DNA from: Sphaerolaimus hirsutus
Lineage: Eukaryota > Nematoda > Chromadorea > Monhysterida > Sphaerolaimidae
Length of the DNA: 64,000 nucleotides
Direction of reading: 5' to 3'
NCBI GenBank assembly: GCA_964036195.1
Contig: OZ038455.1
Coordinates: 3,985,855 to 4,049,854, forward strand
The notes beneath the pieces were generated by a model. That model did no database searches and was not told the origin of the DNA. It worked only from the letters and a program-made list of their open reading frames with translations. A program made the translations under genes and the position numbers. Of the stretch, positions 21,325-31,726 are shown one piece after another (within the stretch, counting starts at the first letter, position 1; each line of letters begins with the position of its first letter).

Positions 21325-21806
21325 TGCGATTACAGCTAGAACGTAAAATTGCAATGTAAAATTCCATCACAATATGGATTAAATGAAAGTTTATCAATAA
21401 CTTCATTGTGACCAAGGGTCATCATCAGTGGTCACTTCTATTTGATTGTGAAAATTCAAAAATTTCTATTTTACATTATAATTTTATGTCAGCTGAAGAA
21501 AAATCAATTCTACGCTGTGTCAGTGCATGCAATAACCTGGCATAACTGATTTATCGATTGATTAATCATCTGCTGGCGTAAAATTATAACGTAAAATAGA
21601 AATTTTTGAATTTTCACAATCAAATAGACAAAAATCCATTGATGATGACCCTTGGTCATAATGAAGGTATTGATGAACATATTGTCCATGAAAAATTGCA
21701 GACCTGTATCATCAGCCACTTTCATGTAATCCATTTTGCGATGTAATTTTACGCTGGAATTTTAGGTTTAGGTTAGCTTTAGGAATATTATGTTAGCTGT
21801 AATCGC
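21325..21806. mobile_element. TIR element TGCGATTACAGCTA (482 bp)
   Basis: TGCGATTACAGCTAGAACG at the left, TTAGCTGTAATCGCA at the right, with inverted internal pairs (ACGTAAAATTGCAATG, TTGTGACCAAGGGTCAT). A related right half lies at about 25415-25510. No clear target duplication. Confidence 0.65.
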
Positions 21807-23357
21807 ATCATACCATATGACAGCGACAATGTAAAATAAAATTTCGACGTGAAATTATTGAAAAATCCAAATACCGTATGTCCTCGAAATACCCCCCCCC
21901 TCGAAATACCCCCTCCCCTCGTTTGACCCCCCCTCTCGAGACCACTATGAAACAATCACCCCCCCCCTCGAAATACCCCCCCCAGATTAAGTGTAAAGAG
22001 AACGTACATGACAAATACTGCAGTTTGTGTTCTGCGTAGTGCAGAACACACGTTAAAACAATGTCGGAATCACGTTAGAACAGTGTTTATACCATCTACC
22101 TGCTAATATTAGTCTACGGCAGAGTTGCAAAAACGTATTTACGTTTACCCGAAATACCCGGTTATTCGGGTATTTATACTTACGTTTACGTTTACGTTTT
22201 CATAAAATACCGTTACGTTTTGTTACGTTTTCCTGACCGAAATACCCGGGTACCAGAGAAAACGTAAAAAACGTTGTGAGACAAAAAAATTTCAGCAAAA
22301 TGCAACTACCACTATAAATTTCTGACAATTTGAGAGATTTTGCGTGCAAGCGTGCACGTTTCCTCCACAGACGCCGTACTTTCAAAATGGTATATTCAAT
22401 ATTCAAATTTTTCTATAGTTCGACCCCATGTGCAGTGCAGAGTATTAAAATTACTTCCCAAACTCGAATTGTGCCAGATGCTTAAAAAAGAAGTCAGCGG
22501 ACGCTGTTATTTAGTGGCTTTTATGGATTGATTTTGTGCTATTTGAAGATCAAATGTTGAAAAAACTCTGAATCATGATTAGCATTGAAAAAGTCTCTGG
22601 GAGATTTATGTTTAAAAAATCTCAGAAAATATAAGATTTTCTGAGATTTATATTTTTTCCATGATTTTCCAGAGAGATTTAATTATATTTTCTTCTGATT
22701 GGGAAAATCTCTCGAGAAAATCTCTCTATATTTGCCCATTTTCACCTCAAATTCACTAGTTCATGTGCTTTTTTTGCCAATTTTCATCTATTTTTAACTA
22801 CCAAATTATCTCGAAATACACCCATGGGGGTATATGATTTCGCCAGCAAAATTTTAGGGGGGTTAATTCGAGGGGTGGGGTTTATTCAAGGGGGATAATT
22901 CGACATACTACAGTACGGTATATATTTTCTTATTTACCCATTTTTGGCTATTTTCCGCCTATTTGTAGTTTTCCTCCCCTTTTTCTGTTCTGAAATATAA
23001 TTTCTGTACTAAAGTACTTTCAAACAAAAGACACATTATAGTTTAAGTCCTTCAAACAAAAGACACAAACTATTATACACAAAAGAGAATACTGGTACTT
23101 TTTCCGAGGAAATTTAGATGTATTTACTTAGTACTCAAGTATATGTATTTTTGTGTAAATGTAAATATGTTTTAAACCCTCCTGAACCATACTGAACCCC
23201 TGCAGTCCCATGAAGACCCAGTACTCAAAAGTACGGGGCTGTACTGGAGGTCTACATTGGCACTGGAGGTTGCTGTTTACTTGTGCACCAGGTAAATTTG
23301 TGCACTGGGTTCTAGCTATTTTAACAGCTAAAGAGTTGACAGCATCCTTTGGAAATA

Positions 23358-23581
23358 TACTGTATTTCCTCAAAATACCCCCCCCCCCCCACCCCCGGGG
23401 TGATTGTTTCATAGTGCTCCCGAGAGGGGGGGGGGGGTTAAACGAGGGGGGTATTTCAAGGGGGGTGATTGTTTCATAGTGGTCTCGAGAGGGGGGGGGG
23501 GGTCAAACGAAGGGGGGGGGGGTATTTCGAGGGGGGGGGGGGTATTTCGAGGGGGGGGGGGTATTTCGAGGAAATACAGTA
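23358..23581. mobile_element. TACCGTA-family MITE (224 bp)
   Basis: TACTGTATTTCCTC at the left, CGAGGAAATACAGTA at the right, TA-bounded. The interior is long G/C runs with GTATTTCGAG. Confidence 0.82.
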
Positions 23582-23634
23582 GTTACCAAATTTAGGTGAA
23601 AAGGTTGTCTGATAAATTCTGTGGGGATCGTCAC

Positions 23635-24410
23635 TAGTGATGTAAAGTGCCAAAGGTGCTAGCACCAGGCCAAAGTAAAAGGCACCGGGAAAGGTACCGG
23701 CCAAGGCTTCATGTGCTGTGCAATTTTGTCCATAGTATGTGCTTATTCATATTTCAAAAAACAGCGATATATTTACCCAACCGTTTTTGCTTTTTTTGTA
23801 AACCTCCCATCAAATAAATACACCTACTGTGAAATCCATTATACCCGATACGTGATCTGATGAACAAATCTAAAATTTTGTTGAATTTTAAATCATTTTT
23901 ATATTTGATATTTATCTTACTTGTTTGTTCAAAATTTGTTGTCAGTTTATGACAGAGATAGTTCCATTCTCTGTACAGCAACGATTCCGATCAGTAGACA
24001 ATAGTGGCTATGGACATTGCAGTGAATTAAATATTTTATCTTTCATTTGTAATCATTGTAATTGCTTCATAAAAGTGATTGCCACATCATTCTGATCATT
24101 TTAAATGCTCAACCATCAAAATCGGTTGAAAATTCATGGAAATATGCGCTTCCAAAGGTGAGACCACTGAGAAACTGCACGATATTCACTTCAGAAATTC
24201 CAGCCCGGTGCGGTGCCTTTCGGTGCTAGCACCTGCAACCCGCCGGTGCCCTTCGGTGCCGGTGCCATTTTTTCCAAAAGGCACCGGTGCCGGTGCGGTG
24301 CGGTGCCATTTTCTGGCCGGTGCCCCAGGGTGCCAGGTGCCCTTTTCATGTGTTGGCAAAGGTGCCGGTGCGGTGCGGTGCCATTTTTCCCGGTGCCTTT
24401 AACATCACTA
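23635..24410. mobile_element. hAT-like element, TAGTGATG/GGTGCC family (776 bp), complete
   Basis: TIRs TAGTGATGTAAAGTGCC and GGTGCCTTTAACATCACTA. Perfect 8-bp duplication ATCGTCAC at 23627-23634 and 24411-24418. The right subterminal array is GGTGCCGGTGCGGTGCGGTG. This copy defines the family. Confidence 0.95.
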
Positions 24411-25510
24411 ATCGTCACACATGAAAGCAATGTAGTCTAGTAATGTAGGACAAATGTACCTAAATCATATTTTTGTTCATTATTCAGATACTACATGGTA
24501 GTACAGAGTGTGCTGTCAGTAGACAATATGCTCTTATCATATGTCATTGTGAATGAAAAGGTTTAACGACACATAATGTGCTCAATATCTACTCTCAATG
24601 GTTCAAACACCTTGAAATATCGATTCAATCATACTTTAAGTTGAGAGATTCTATGAGATTTTTTTGAACTGCAAGAGATTTATTTTCTCAGAGATTTAAT
24701 TATATTTTCGAAAATGACCCAAGAGATTTCATTATTTATTTTTTTCTTGAGAGATTTTCTGAGATAAATTTTAATTATATTTTCTCAAAATCGGTCGTTT
24801 TTTTCAATGCTAATCATGATACTACCAATTTTTTGTGACATAACACTTGGAAAAACGTTGACAGAATGTGAAAAATTGACTGAAAAACTGGTGAAAAAAT
24901 TGAAGGGCAGCTTCCAACAGACGGTCTCTCCAATAGAAAGTTGGTGAAAAATAGAAGGGCACCTTTCTATTAGATGAAATATGGTAAAAATATTTTACGT
25001 TTACGTTTTATTTTACGTTTTCCCCGGTATTTTAAAAATACCTTACGTTTTAGTATTTATACTTTCATTTTGGAAAAGGTATTTACGTTTACGTTTACGT
25101 TTTCCAAAAATACCAGTATTTGAACAACTCTGGTCTACGGTCTACAGGTCTATACATGTCAGTTATTGATGCATTTTTCCACCCCAGCGCACATCACAAA
25201 CAACGATTTTGTACTAGGGTTTCAAAAAATTTCTGGCGAAACAATGACCCCCCCTCGAAATACCCCCCTCTTTTAACCCCCCCCCCCCCTCTCGGGACGG
25301 GAGCACTATGAAACAATCACCCCCGGGGGTTTTTCGAGGAAATACGGTAGGTATCTAGAAACGTTGGACCGTGCATTTTGGACACGATTAAGAGACGGAT
25401 AAGTACTTGGTCCATGACAAGTTGGTGACCTGTATTATCACCCACTTTTATGCCATTAATTTTGTGGGGTAATTTTACGCTTGAATTTTACGCCTAGCTG
25501 TAATCGCAGC

Positions 25511-25698
25511 TTAACAGGTTAAACGGGCATCTTTCAAACGAACATCGGTGCACTGTGTTGTCTTTCGTTCCATATCACCGGGACAAAGATTTCCTTGATC
25601 AGGATCATCGATGCATTCCCTTCTGATGATTGGCTCAAAACCTGGTTGAATAAAATCGACTCCTTCAGCGGAAGTAGTGCATGCTATAGAAGTTGACT
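25511..25698 (-). CDS. Cys-rich exon candidate (C-I-D-D-P motif), exon a
   Basis: Minus-strand frame after an acceptor (TTAACAG at 25700-25699; TATAG at 25685-25684 is an alternative). It reads S-I-A-C-T-T-S-A-E-G-V-D-F, then R-R-E-C-I-D-D-P-D-Q-G-N-L-C-P-G-D-M, then T-Q-C-T-D-V-R. The frame ends in T-C-stop (TAA 25513-25511), but donors GTTTAA at 25524 or GTTAAG at 25515 could end the exon earlier. C-I-D-D-P matches the exon at 17042-17146. Secreted, repeated-domain protein likely; family unknown. A TGCGATTACAGCTA-type repeat begins at its downstream edge. Confidence 0.55.
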
Positions 25699-25799
25699 CT
25701 GTTAAGTTGAAAAACTGTTTTTGGTAATGGGTTTTTAGTTGCAAACTGTACCAGTTAGTTTACCTAACATATAACCGCCGTCATCTTTTCTCAAATAAA

Positions 25800-25850
25800 C
25801 AGTGTTGCGAAAACGTATTTACGTTTACCCGAATTATCCGGGTAAAAACT
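25800..25850. mobile_element. Orphan left end of a CAGAGTTG-family hAT
   Basis: CAGTGTTGCGAAAACGTATT plus TACGTTTACCCGAATTATCC matches the left terminus at 22120. No right end follows. Confidence 0.6.
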
Positions 25851-26540
25851 TAAAAGCTCCAAATTCAGTTACATGAACTCCAGAATTTATCAAACGTGTC
25901 GCTGAACGTAATTTTTCAATAGGGAAACTGATGAATTTTCATAGTTGTCGTTTTTCATTTTCATTTTGCGGTATTTTTGATGTGTGGTATACTGTATTTA
26001 CTGTATTTACTCAAAATACACCCAGGGTTTAATTCAAGGTGTAAATTTTGAGGAAATATGGTATTTATTGCAGCTTTTTTTGCTGTAGACCTATGCCAAA
26101 AAACTCGGAATTCAGAATACCGCATTACACCCCTCGGAATACCCCCTAAAACTTTGCTGAGGAAATAATAAACCCCTCCTTGAAATACCCTCCCAAGTTG
26201 AGTGATAATAGACTGTACACAAATACGAATACAGGTATTTATCCCCCCATGGACATCTTCCCCCGGGGGATGATATAGTCCTCGAGGACTATATCGCCCG
26301 ACAGTCCTTGAGTTATGAGGACTAAATCAACCCATTATATATATACGTAATGTAATACCTATTGTGTGCATTACATTGACCCGCTGCACGCGGCCTTGCT
26401 TTACATTTGACCCATTGCCCGTGACCCAGGGGCATCTGTTCTGCCGCGTTGACAATCGATTGCCTGATCACTTTCCCAGGCATCGACTTTCCACCCTAAT
26501 CCGCCCCGATATTTTTCTGTTTCCTATCGTTTCACATTCA

Positions 26541-26698
26541 CGGTACCGTTCACTTCGATAAAATCACAAATTGCGTGTAAAGTTTTCCGCAACATATCGA
26601 TATCAAGCGTTCTCAATGTGAAACAAGAACGCTTGATATCGATATGTTGCGGAAAACTTTAAACGCAATTTGTGATTTTATCGAAGTGAACGGTACCG
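26541..26698. repeat. 158-bp hairpin palindrome
   Basis: Arms of ~73 bases from CGGTACCGTTCACTTCGATA to its complement pair with very few mismatches; loop around TCAATGTGAAAC. Confidence 0.85.
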
Positions 26699-27014
26699 TA
26701 CCGGAAAACGTGAAAAATATTCACACTGTTTACCGCAATTTCTAGGTTAACTTTTTACCGAAATCTACTGATTTCCGCACTGCACCTTCTACTGCAGAAT
26801 GGAAAAATTTCCTCTACCGTACAGTTTAAAGCCGCACCGTTCACCGCTACATTCACTGGAATGATTTACATCGGAAAAAATCATTTGAACGAGCACAATA
26901 AATTGTGCTGTCCGAGAAAAAACATGTCAGGCATATTCGATCGGGCACCAGGGCATTCAAGTAGCTCATGTAGCGATATTTGGCCATCTCCACCGTTTTT
27001 AATGGTTTTGCATG

Positions 27015-27254
27015 TGTTGCATTTTGGTCATCATAACAGACAAAACATCAATGCAACACAGACAAAACATTAATGCAACACGGACAAAACATCAATGCAA
27101 CACAGACATAACACCAATGCAACACGACAAAATGCCAAAGCATGTGATCCATTGTTGTTTTGTCTGTGTTGCATTGATGTTTTGTCTGTGTTGCATTAAT
27201 GTTTTGTCTGTGGTTCATTGGCGTTTTGTCTGTTATGATTACCATAATGCAACA
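27015..27254. repeat. Palindromic array of 22-24-bp repeats
   Basis: Four AGACAAAACATCAATGCAAC repeats on the left arm face their reverse complements (GTTGCATTGATGTTTTGTCT) on the right, so the array is both tandem and inverted. Confidence 0.85.
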
Positions 27255-27769
27255 AATGCAACACTGTTAAAAATGAAATCTATATGTGATTCTGATCATT
27301 TTAAGTGTTCAGTGGTGAAAATCGGCTGAGAAATGGCCGAGAAATTGAGTTTTGAAGTTGCATGCATTTTTATTCATGCACTCACACAATCGATAATCGA
27401 TGCCAATGGGCCTAACAGACGTGTGCATAATTGTGGAGCGCCACGCGTCAATAAATAATTTTTAACTGATGCAAGTGTTGTTCTTGCATCACATTAGATA
27501 AAAGAAAAAATCACATAGCACACATTCTTGTGGCCAAACAGACGCCCCAATAGAGTAATTAGACTTTTCAATGTACTATTTAATACTATTTCGTATGGAG
27601 GACTACTTCCCCCCACGTTATAAAAGTCAGGGTGAAGTAGTCCTCGGGCGGAAGTAGTCCTCGAGGGCTATATCAACCCAGGGGGGAAGATGTCCATGGG
27701 GGGATAGGGTACGTAACCCCACAAATACCGCAGTTTGTGATCTGTATGATGCATAAAACACGTTGATAC

Positions 27770-27875
27770 TAGTGATGGAATGGCGCCATGGCGCTGGCGC
27801 CCTTTAATGGCGCCAAAGGGTATACTCGAAATTATTTCGAATCGTTTTGGATGGCGCCGGTAATGGCGCCAAGAT
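27770..27875. mobile_element. Truncated TAGTGATG/GGCGCC element
   Basis: Left TIR TAGTGATGGAATGGCGCC at 27770 and GGCGCC repeats to about 27870; no right TIR. Confidence 0.6.
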
Positions 27876-28008
27876 GCCGGGATGAAAGGTCATATTTCGT
27901 TATAGCCAACTGCTTTTTCTGCTTAATGATGTCATTTAGGTGATATTTAACACATTCACCTTTGTAATTTTTTACCAGTGTTGCAAGTTTGGGTTTGGCA
28001 AAACTGCA

Positions 28009-28445
28009 AAGTTTTCCTCGAAATACCCCCCGGGGGGTGATTGTTTCATAGTTGTCTCGAGAGGGGGGGGGGGGTAGAACGAGGTTATTATTTCGTTTGT
28101 AAGAACATTTTTCTAATCCCAGTACGAAATTGTCGTCTGAAACGTATGCAGACGTCGAAAAATACAAAAAAACCCCGCCATTTATAAGGTTATGTAGACT
28201 AGTATTAGTATGTAGACGGTATAAACACTGTTCTAACGTGACACCAACATTGTTATAACGTGTGTTCTGCATTACACAGAACACAAACTACAGTTATTGT
28301 CATGTACGTTCCCTTTACACTCAATTTGGGGGGGGGGTATTTTGAGGGGGGGGTGATTGTTTTCATAGTGGTCCCAAAAGGTGGGGGGTAGAACGAGGGG
28401 GGGGGGTATTTCGAGGGGGGGGGGGTATTTCGAGGAAAAACGGTA
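28009..28445. mobile_element. TACCGTA-family MITE, left end decayed
   Basis: TTTTCCTCGAAATACCCCC at the left, CGAGGAAAAACGGTA at the right; interior as in 16296-16662 (GTTCTAACGTGACACC, GTAGACTAGTATTAG). Confidence 0.7.
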
Positions 28446-28617
28446 TATCACTATTGGAAAATGTTAATCTCAAATTATTTTTTTCACAGCACTGACATAA
28501 TTGATTAGGTACCTATTTACAATGAAATGTATGAAATGGTTGAATAATTCCACTTGGAAATTATTTTTTATCGTCAGACATACTTCTGTGGGAACTATGT
28601 AGGTACCAGAGTTGCGA

Positions 28618-29280
28618 AAGCGTATTTACGCTTACCCGAAATACCCGGGTAAATGGGTATTTATACTTACGCTTACGCTTACGCTTTCATAAAATACCCG
28701 TACGCTTTTTTACGCTTTCCCGGCCAAAATACCCGGGTACTAAAAGCGTAAAAAGCTTTTCACACTGTTTAGTTTTACGCCTTTGAAAAAGCGTAAAACC
28801 ACAAAAAAGAGTGAACGAGACTACGTACCAAAAAAAAGACCGCGTGTGTGCAGCGATTCACTGGTAATAGTAGCACATGTAGAAATTGTGTCGCGATATG
28901 AATGTTAATACTGTGTCATCGATCAAAATCGTGGTATCAGATTAGAAATTTTGTTGCTGAAAATGGATCACGACGACGATTTTATCGCCGTCGACAGCAT
29001 TAACTCCACGTTATAAGATGAGGATGACATAAGTGTTGCTGCCGATGAATAACGAAACAAAAATATGAGGGCAGACTTTACTAAGTGGACATCTGTGAGA
29101 GCTTGATTTGGAAAGAATTTACTGAGCAAAAAGCCTCTAAAAGATTTTTACGCTTACGCTTTTATTTACGCTTTCCTGAGTATTTTAAAAATACCTTACG
29201 CTTTCAGTATCCATACTCAAGATTTGGAAAGTGTATTTACGCTTACGCTTTCCAAAAATACCGGTATTTTAACAACTCTG
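28618..29280. mobile_element. hAT-like element, CAGAGTTG/GCTTAC variant (663 bp)
   Basis: TIRs CAGAGTTGCGAAAGCGTATT and AACAACTCTG. Perfect duplication GTAGGTAC at 28610-28617 and 29281-29288. Subterminal TACGCTTACGCTT arrays. Homologous, inverted, to 44233-45355. Confidence 0.95.
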
Positions 29281-29347
29281 GTAGGTACCCAACGAGAGAA
29301 ATTGTTCAAGCAAATACGGACTCTATAGACCTTAAGCGATGAACAGA

Positions 29348-29514
29348 TACCGTATTTCCCGTAAGTACCCCCATTTATTTATTTTTTCATAGAGGGAGTT
29401 ACGATGGGTTAGTCAAGGGATGGGGTATTTCAAGGGGGGGCCGGGGGGTAAGTATTTTGGCAGCATTTTCTTGTAGTGCACATTTTGAGCAGGGTATTTC
29501 AATGAAATACGGTA
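29348..29514. mobile_element. Short TACCGTATTTCCC element (167 bp)
   Basis: TACCGTATTTCCCGTAAGTA at the left, AATGAAATACGGTA at the right, TA-bounded; G-run interior. Confidence 0.65.
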
Positions 29515-30300
29515 ATTAAATTTCATAAAAGTTCTGGTGAAATGATTAACCCCTCGCATAAGCCCCTTAGACTAACCCCTCAAAATTTGCTGATGAAGTA
29601 ATAAACCCCTGGTGGGTATTTACTGGAAGTATGGTATATAATATTCATGAGAAGATGAGTTTTGTGGCTTGTGTCATCATCAAAAAAATGGTACAGCATT
29701 TTGCTCTTACAATACAATACAATGTAAAAATTGTGGATTGAGATCACACGCTCGTGGGCCACACAATTTCCTCAAACGAGACACTCGTCCAGTGAATCGA
29801 TTATTCGGTCGCGCCCCGCTGTCCGCATGTGATTTTCTCAGCGGCCAACAATTGTCAATGCACGCCGCTCCTGTGTGCGTTTAAAAACGCCGGTAATTAA
29901 TGAAGCATAACGAACAGGAATGCATACATATATCGTAGCTGTACCTATTTTACCCGACGAAAACTCCAATAATATCATGGTAACCATATCATAAATATAA
30001 ATTACCTATCCACACATGTTATGTGAAATCCCGAGGTAAGTTTTCCCGTCCAGTTTTGTGTGTATTTCATTTTCGGAAATATTACATCTTTTCAAATATG
30101 TCATCCATTTTCCGAGTGACACCTGTGTACTCTGGAGTGGCGCCGACTCTTATCAGTTATTTTGCCGATTTTGTCAAGCAAGAATTTCGTATAAGTCTTG
30201 AGATTCATGAAGATGTGTCTAATATATTCACCCCCCGTGGGCAAAACATCTACTCACTCTCTGCCAGGTAGTCTGTTACCCCCATTTCAATCAAAAATGG
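29515..30300. other. Unassigned spacer
   Basis: No gene confidently recognised. A moderately GC-rich patch at 29740-29890 has an open plus frame but no splice context or motif. Confidence 0.3.
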
Positions 30301-30307
30301 ATATTAC

Positions 30308-30398
30308 CATTTAATCAATTCCGCAGTCCCCAGACATTGCTTCACACCGCACGTGGCACACGTATTGGGTGTCTCGTCGAGCGTCATGCCCGTCACAG
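30308..30398 (-). CDS. Possible 91-bp exon of an unknown gene
   Basis: GC-rich minus-strand segment between an acceptor (ATTGCAG at 30400-30399) and a donor (ATG|GTAATA at 30307-30306). One frame runs through both: T-G-M-T-L-D-E-T-P-N-T-C-A-T-C-G-V-K-Q-C, then L-G-T-A-E-L. A second, Cys-richer frame hits a stop just before the donor. No partner exon was found nearby and no family is recognised. Confidence 0.35.
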
Positions 30399-30654
30399 CT
30401 GCAATAATGATAATCTGCATGAAGTTATTATAAATTTGAAATCTTAAATTTTTTATCCGTCAGGATATTTAATTAAATATGTCTGTGTTTTCAGACCATA
30501 TCTACATTGAAATTATCACTAGCCCGAGTCGCCTCGTCTGTGGACATCTCCATTGTGAGTATCCATTTATGTTACATTAGCACAAATCTCAATTTACATT
30601 TCCACAAATGTCATTTTACATTTGCACAAAACAGTGTACCTTATCAAAAGTATG

Positions 30655-30800
30655 ACGACTAAAGGTGATTTGTCTCACACCTAGAGAACGTCGCCACTGA
30701 CGCCTCACTTCCATTTGTCGCCACGCACTGTGGAACCCGTTGTCTGTCGAGTATCGTCGAGCAAGCGAGCTGCCTGCAGTGGAAGGGAAAAGAGTATCGT
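30655..30800 (+). pseudogene. C-terminal fragment of a LINE reverse transcriptase ORF
   Basis: Plus strand reads A-L-W-N-P-L-S-V-E-Y-R-R-A-S-E-L-P-A-V-E-G-K then a stop (TAA near 30798). This is the L-W-N-x-L-P...I-R-x-A-x-x-L-x-x-F-K tail typical of CR1/Jockey-like non-LTR elements. A stop and phase change lie upstream, so it is a decayed fragment. An overlapping open minus frame (30616-30969) is probably its shadow. Confidence 0.45.
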
Positions 30801-31108
30801 GGAGATAATATTTATAATGTAGATTTTTGATGATGTTAAATACAAGTTTGTTTGACATAAGAAGCCAAGCTGTGTACTCATGTATCAAACTCCCACACCT
30901 ATAAGTCACATGATCAAATGGGTATCCGCCTTGTTCTGAACCCGCGAATCCCACACATGGTTTTATCAACTACAAATTGTGTTTACCTGGAAAAATGTCC
31001 AGATTTTGCAACAAGATGCAGATATTCCCATGTGTATATTTTCACTGGGTCCGGTGAGACTGAATGTCACGCACACCTACCTTACAGGAGTGGGAGATTT
31101 GACACGTA

Positions 31109-31723
31109 CTATACAGCTTCATCTGTCATCCATGAGAAACCCAACATTAGCATGTCATTAATTAGAACCATATGCTTACAGCAGATATGTGCACTGAGCC
31201 AATTGTTTTTAAGTACGCAATCAGAAATGCATTTCGTCAATTTTATCTGATTTCTATATGCATCTAAGTGAGGACAGATATGAAGGGTGTGATAGACTCC
31301 ACACACTATTTTAACATGTACTGAGCTACATTTTGAACAATATTTTTTACCATTTTTTCCATATTGTCTTACCGCATTATGTCGCGCACCAAACCAAGTT
31401 AGTGCATTATATGGTAGCTTAGCCGGATGTAGTTGCGTACCAACATCCGGTCTTAATTCACTTATTTTGTGTGAGGCCACTGAATTTACACAGCTGACAT
31501 GACGATATTTTCTGATAGATAATTTCACATTTGTTTTAGAGAGCATTTTCAACTCTGAGATGGGGTGAGTGCAAAATCCAGAGCTTTCTACATAACGGTC
31601 TTTGATCCTATCCGACGCACCCAATTTTGAGATAAAATTCAGGTTATTTTCCACAGCTATAGCCCGTTTCAAAAGTCTGCGGTCATCTAGCTTATTCATA
31701 TAATTAAAGTAGGTTATGGTCAT
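31109..31723 (-). pseudogene. C-terminal part of a non-LTR (LINE) ORF, 5' truncated
   Basis: A 204-codon minus frame ending in a stop at 31109. Residues ~145-175 carry Y-C-S-K-C...Y-H-T-L-H-I-C-P-H-L-D-A-Y-R, the Cys/His box near the C terminus of many non-LTR polymerases, preceded by A-L-T-W-F-G-A-R-H-N-A. The catalytic domain is missing: upstream the sequence switches at 31727 to the satellite block. The frame has no internal stop, so truncation may be fairly recent. Clade not assigned. Confidence 0.6.
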
Positions 31724-31726
31724 CTG

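Larger units (their letters stand above)
22120..25132. mobile_element. hAT-like element, CAGAGTTG family (3,013 bp)
   Basis: TIRs CAGAGTTGCAAAAACGTATT and CAACTCTG with subterminal ACGTTTACGTTT arrays. Perfect 8-bp duplication GTCTACGG at 22112-22119 and 25133-25140. No transposase frame remains; the interior hosts at least two further insertions (23358-23581 and 23635-24410) and a degenerate TACCGTA-like patch near 22806-22915. Confidence 0.95.
21872..25349. mobile_element. TACCGTA-family MITE expanded by nested insertions
   Basis: Starts TACCGTATGTCCTCGAAATA, ends TTTTTCGAGGAAATACGGTA. Its internal CTAATATTAGTCTAC motif, intact at 16505-16520 and 28195-28210, is interrupted here by the hAT-like element at 22120-25132. 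Confidence 0.85.
26240..27706. mobile_element. TIR element TATCCCCCCATGGACATC (1,467 bp)
   Basis: 25-bp inverted ends TATCCCCCCATGGACATCTT and AAGATGTCCATGGGGGGATA. Subterminal GTCCTCGAGGACTATATC and its inverse near 27650. It carries two palindromes (26541-26698 and 27015-27254). Flanks show no clear duplication, so the superfamily is open. Confidence 0.75.

Noticed and set aside
27015-27254. Regularly spaced ~23-bp repeats resembling a CRISPR array
   Set aside because: Repeats are adjacent without unique spacers, mirrored as a palindrome, in a eukaryotic transposon.
29669-29884. GC-rich plus frame with C-K-N-C-G-L
   Set aside because: Only one Cys pair, no acceptor or donor of quality, no family match.
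30616-30969. 117-codon minus frame
   Set aside because: The plus strand gives a better explanation (LINE C-terminal A-L-W-N-P-L pattern); the minus frame is probably its shadow.
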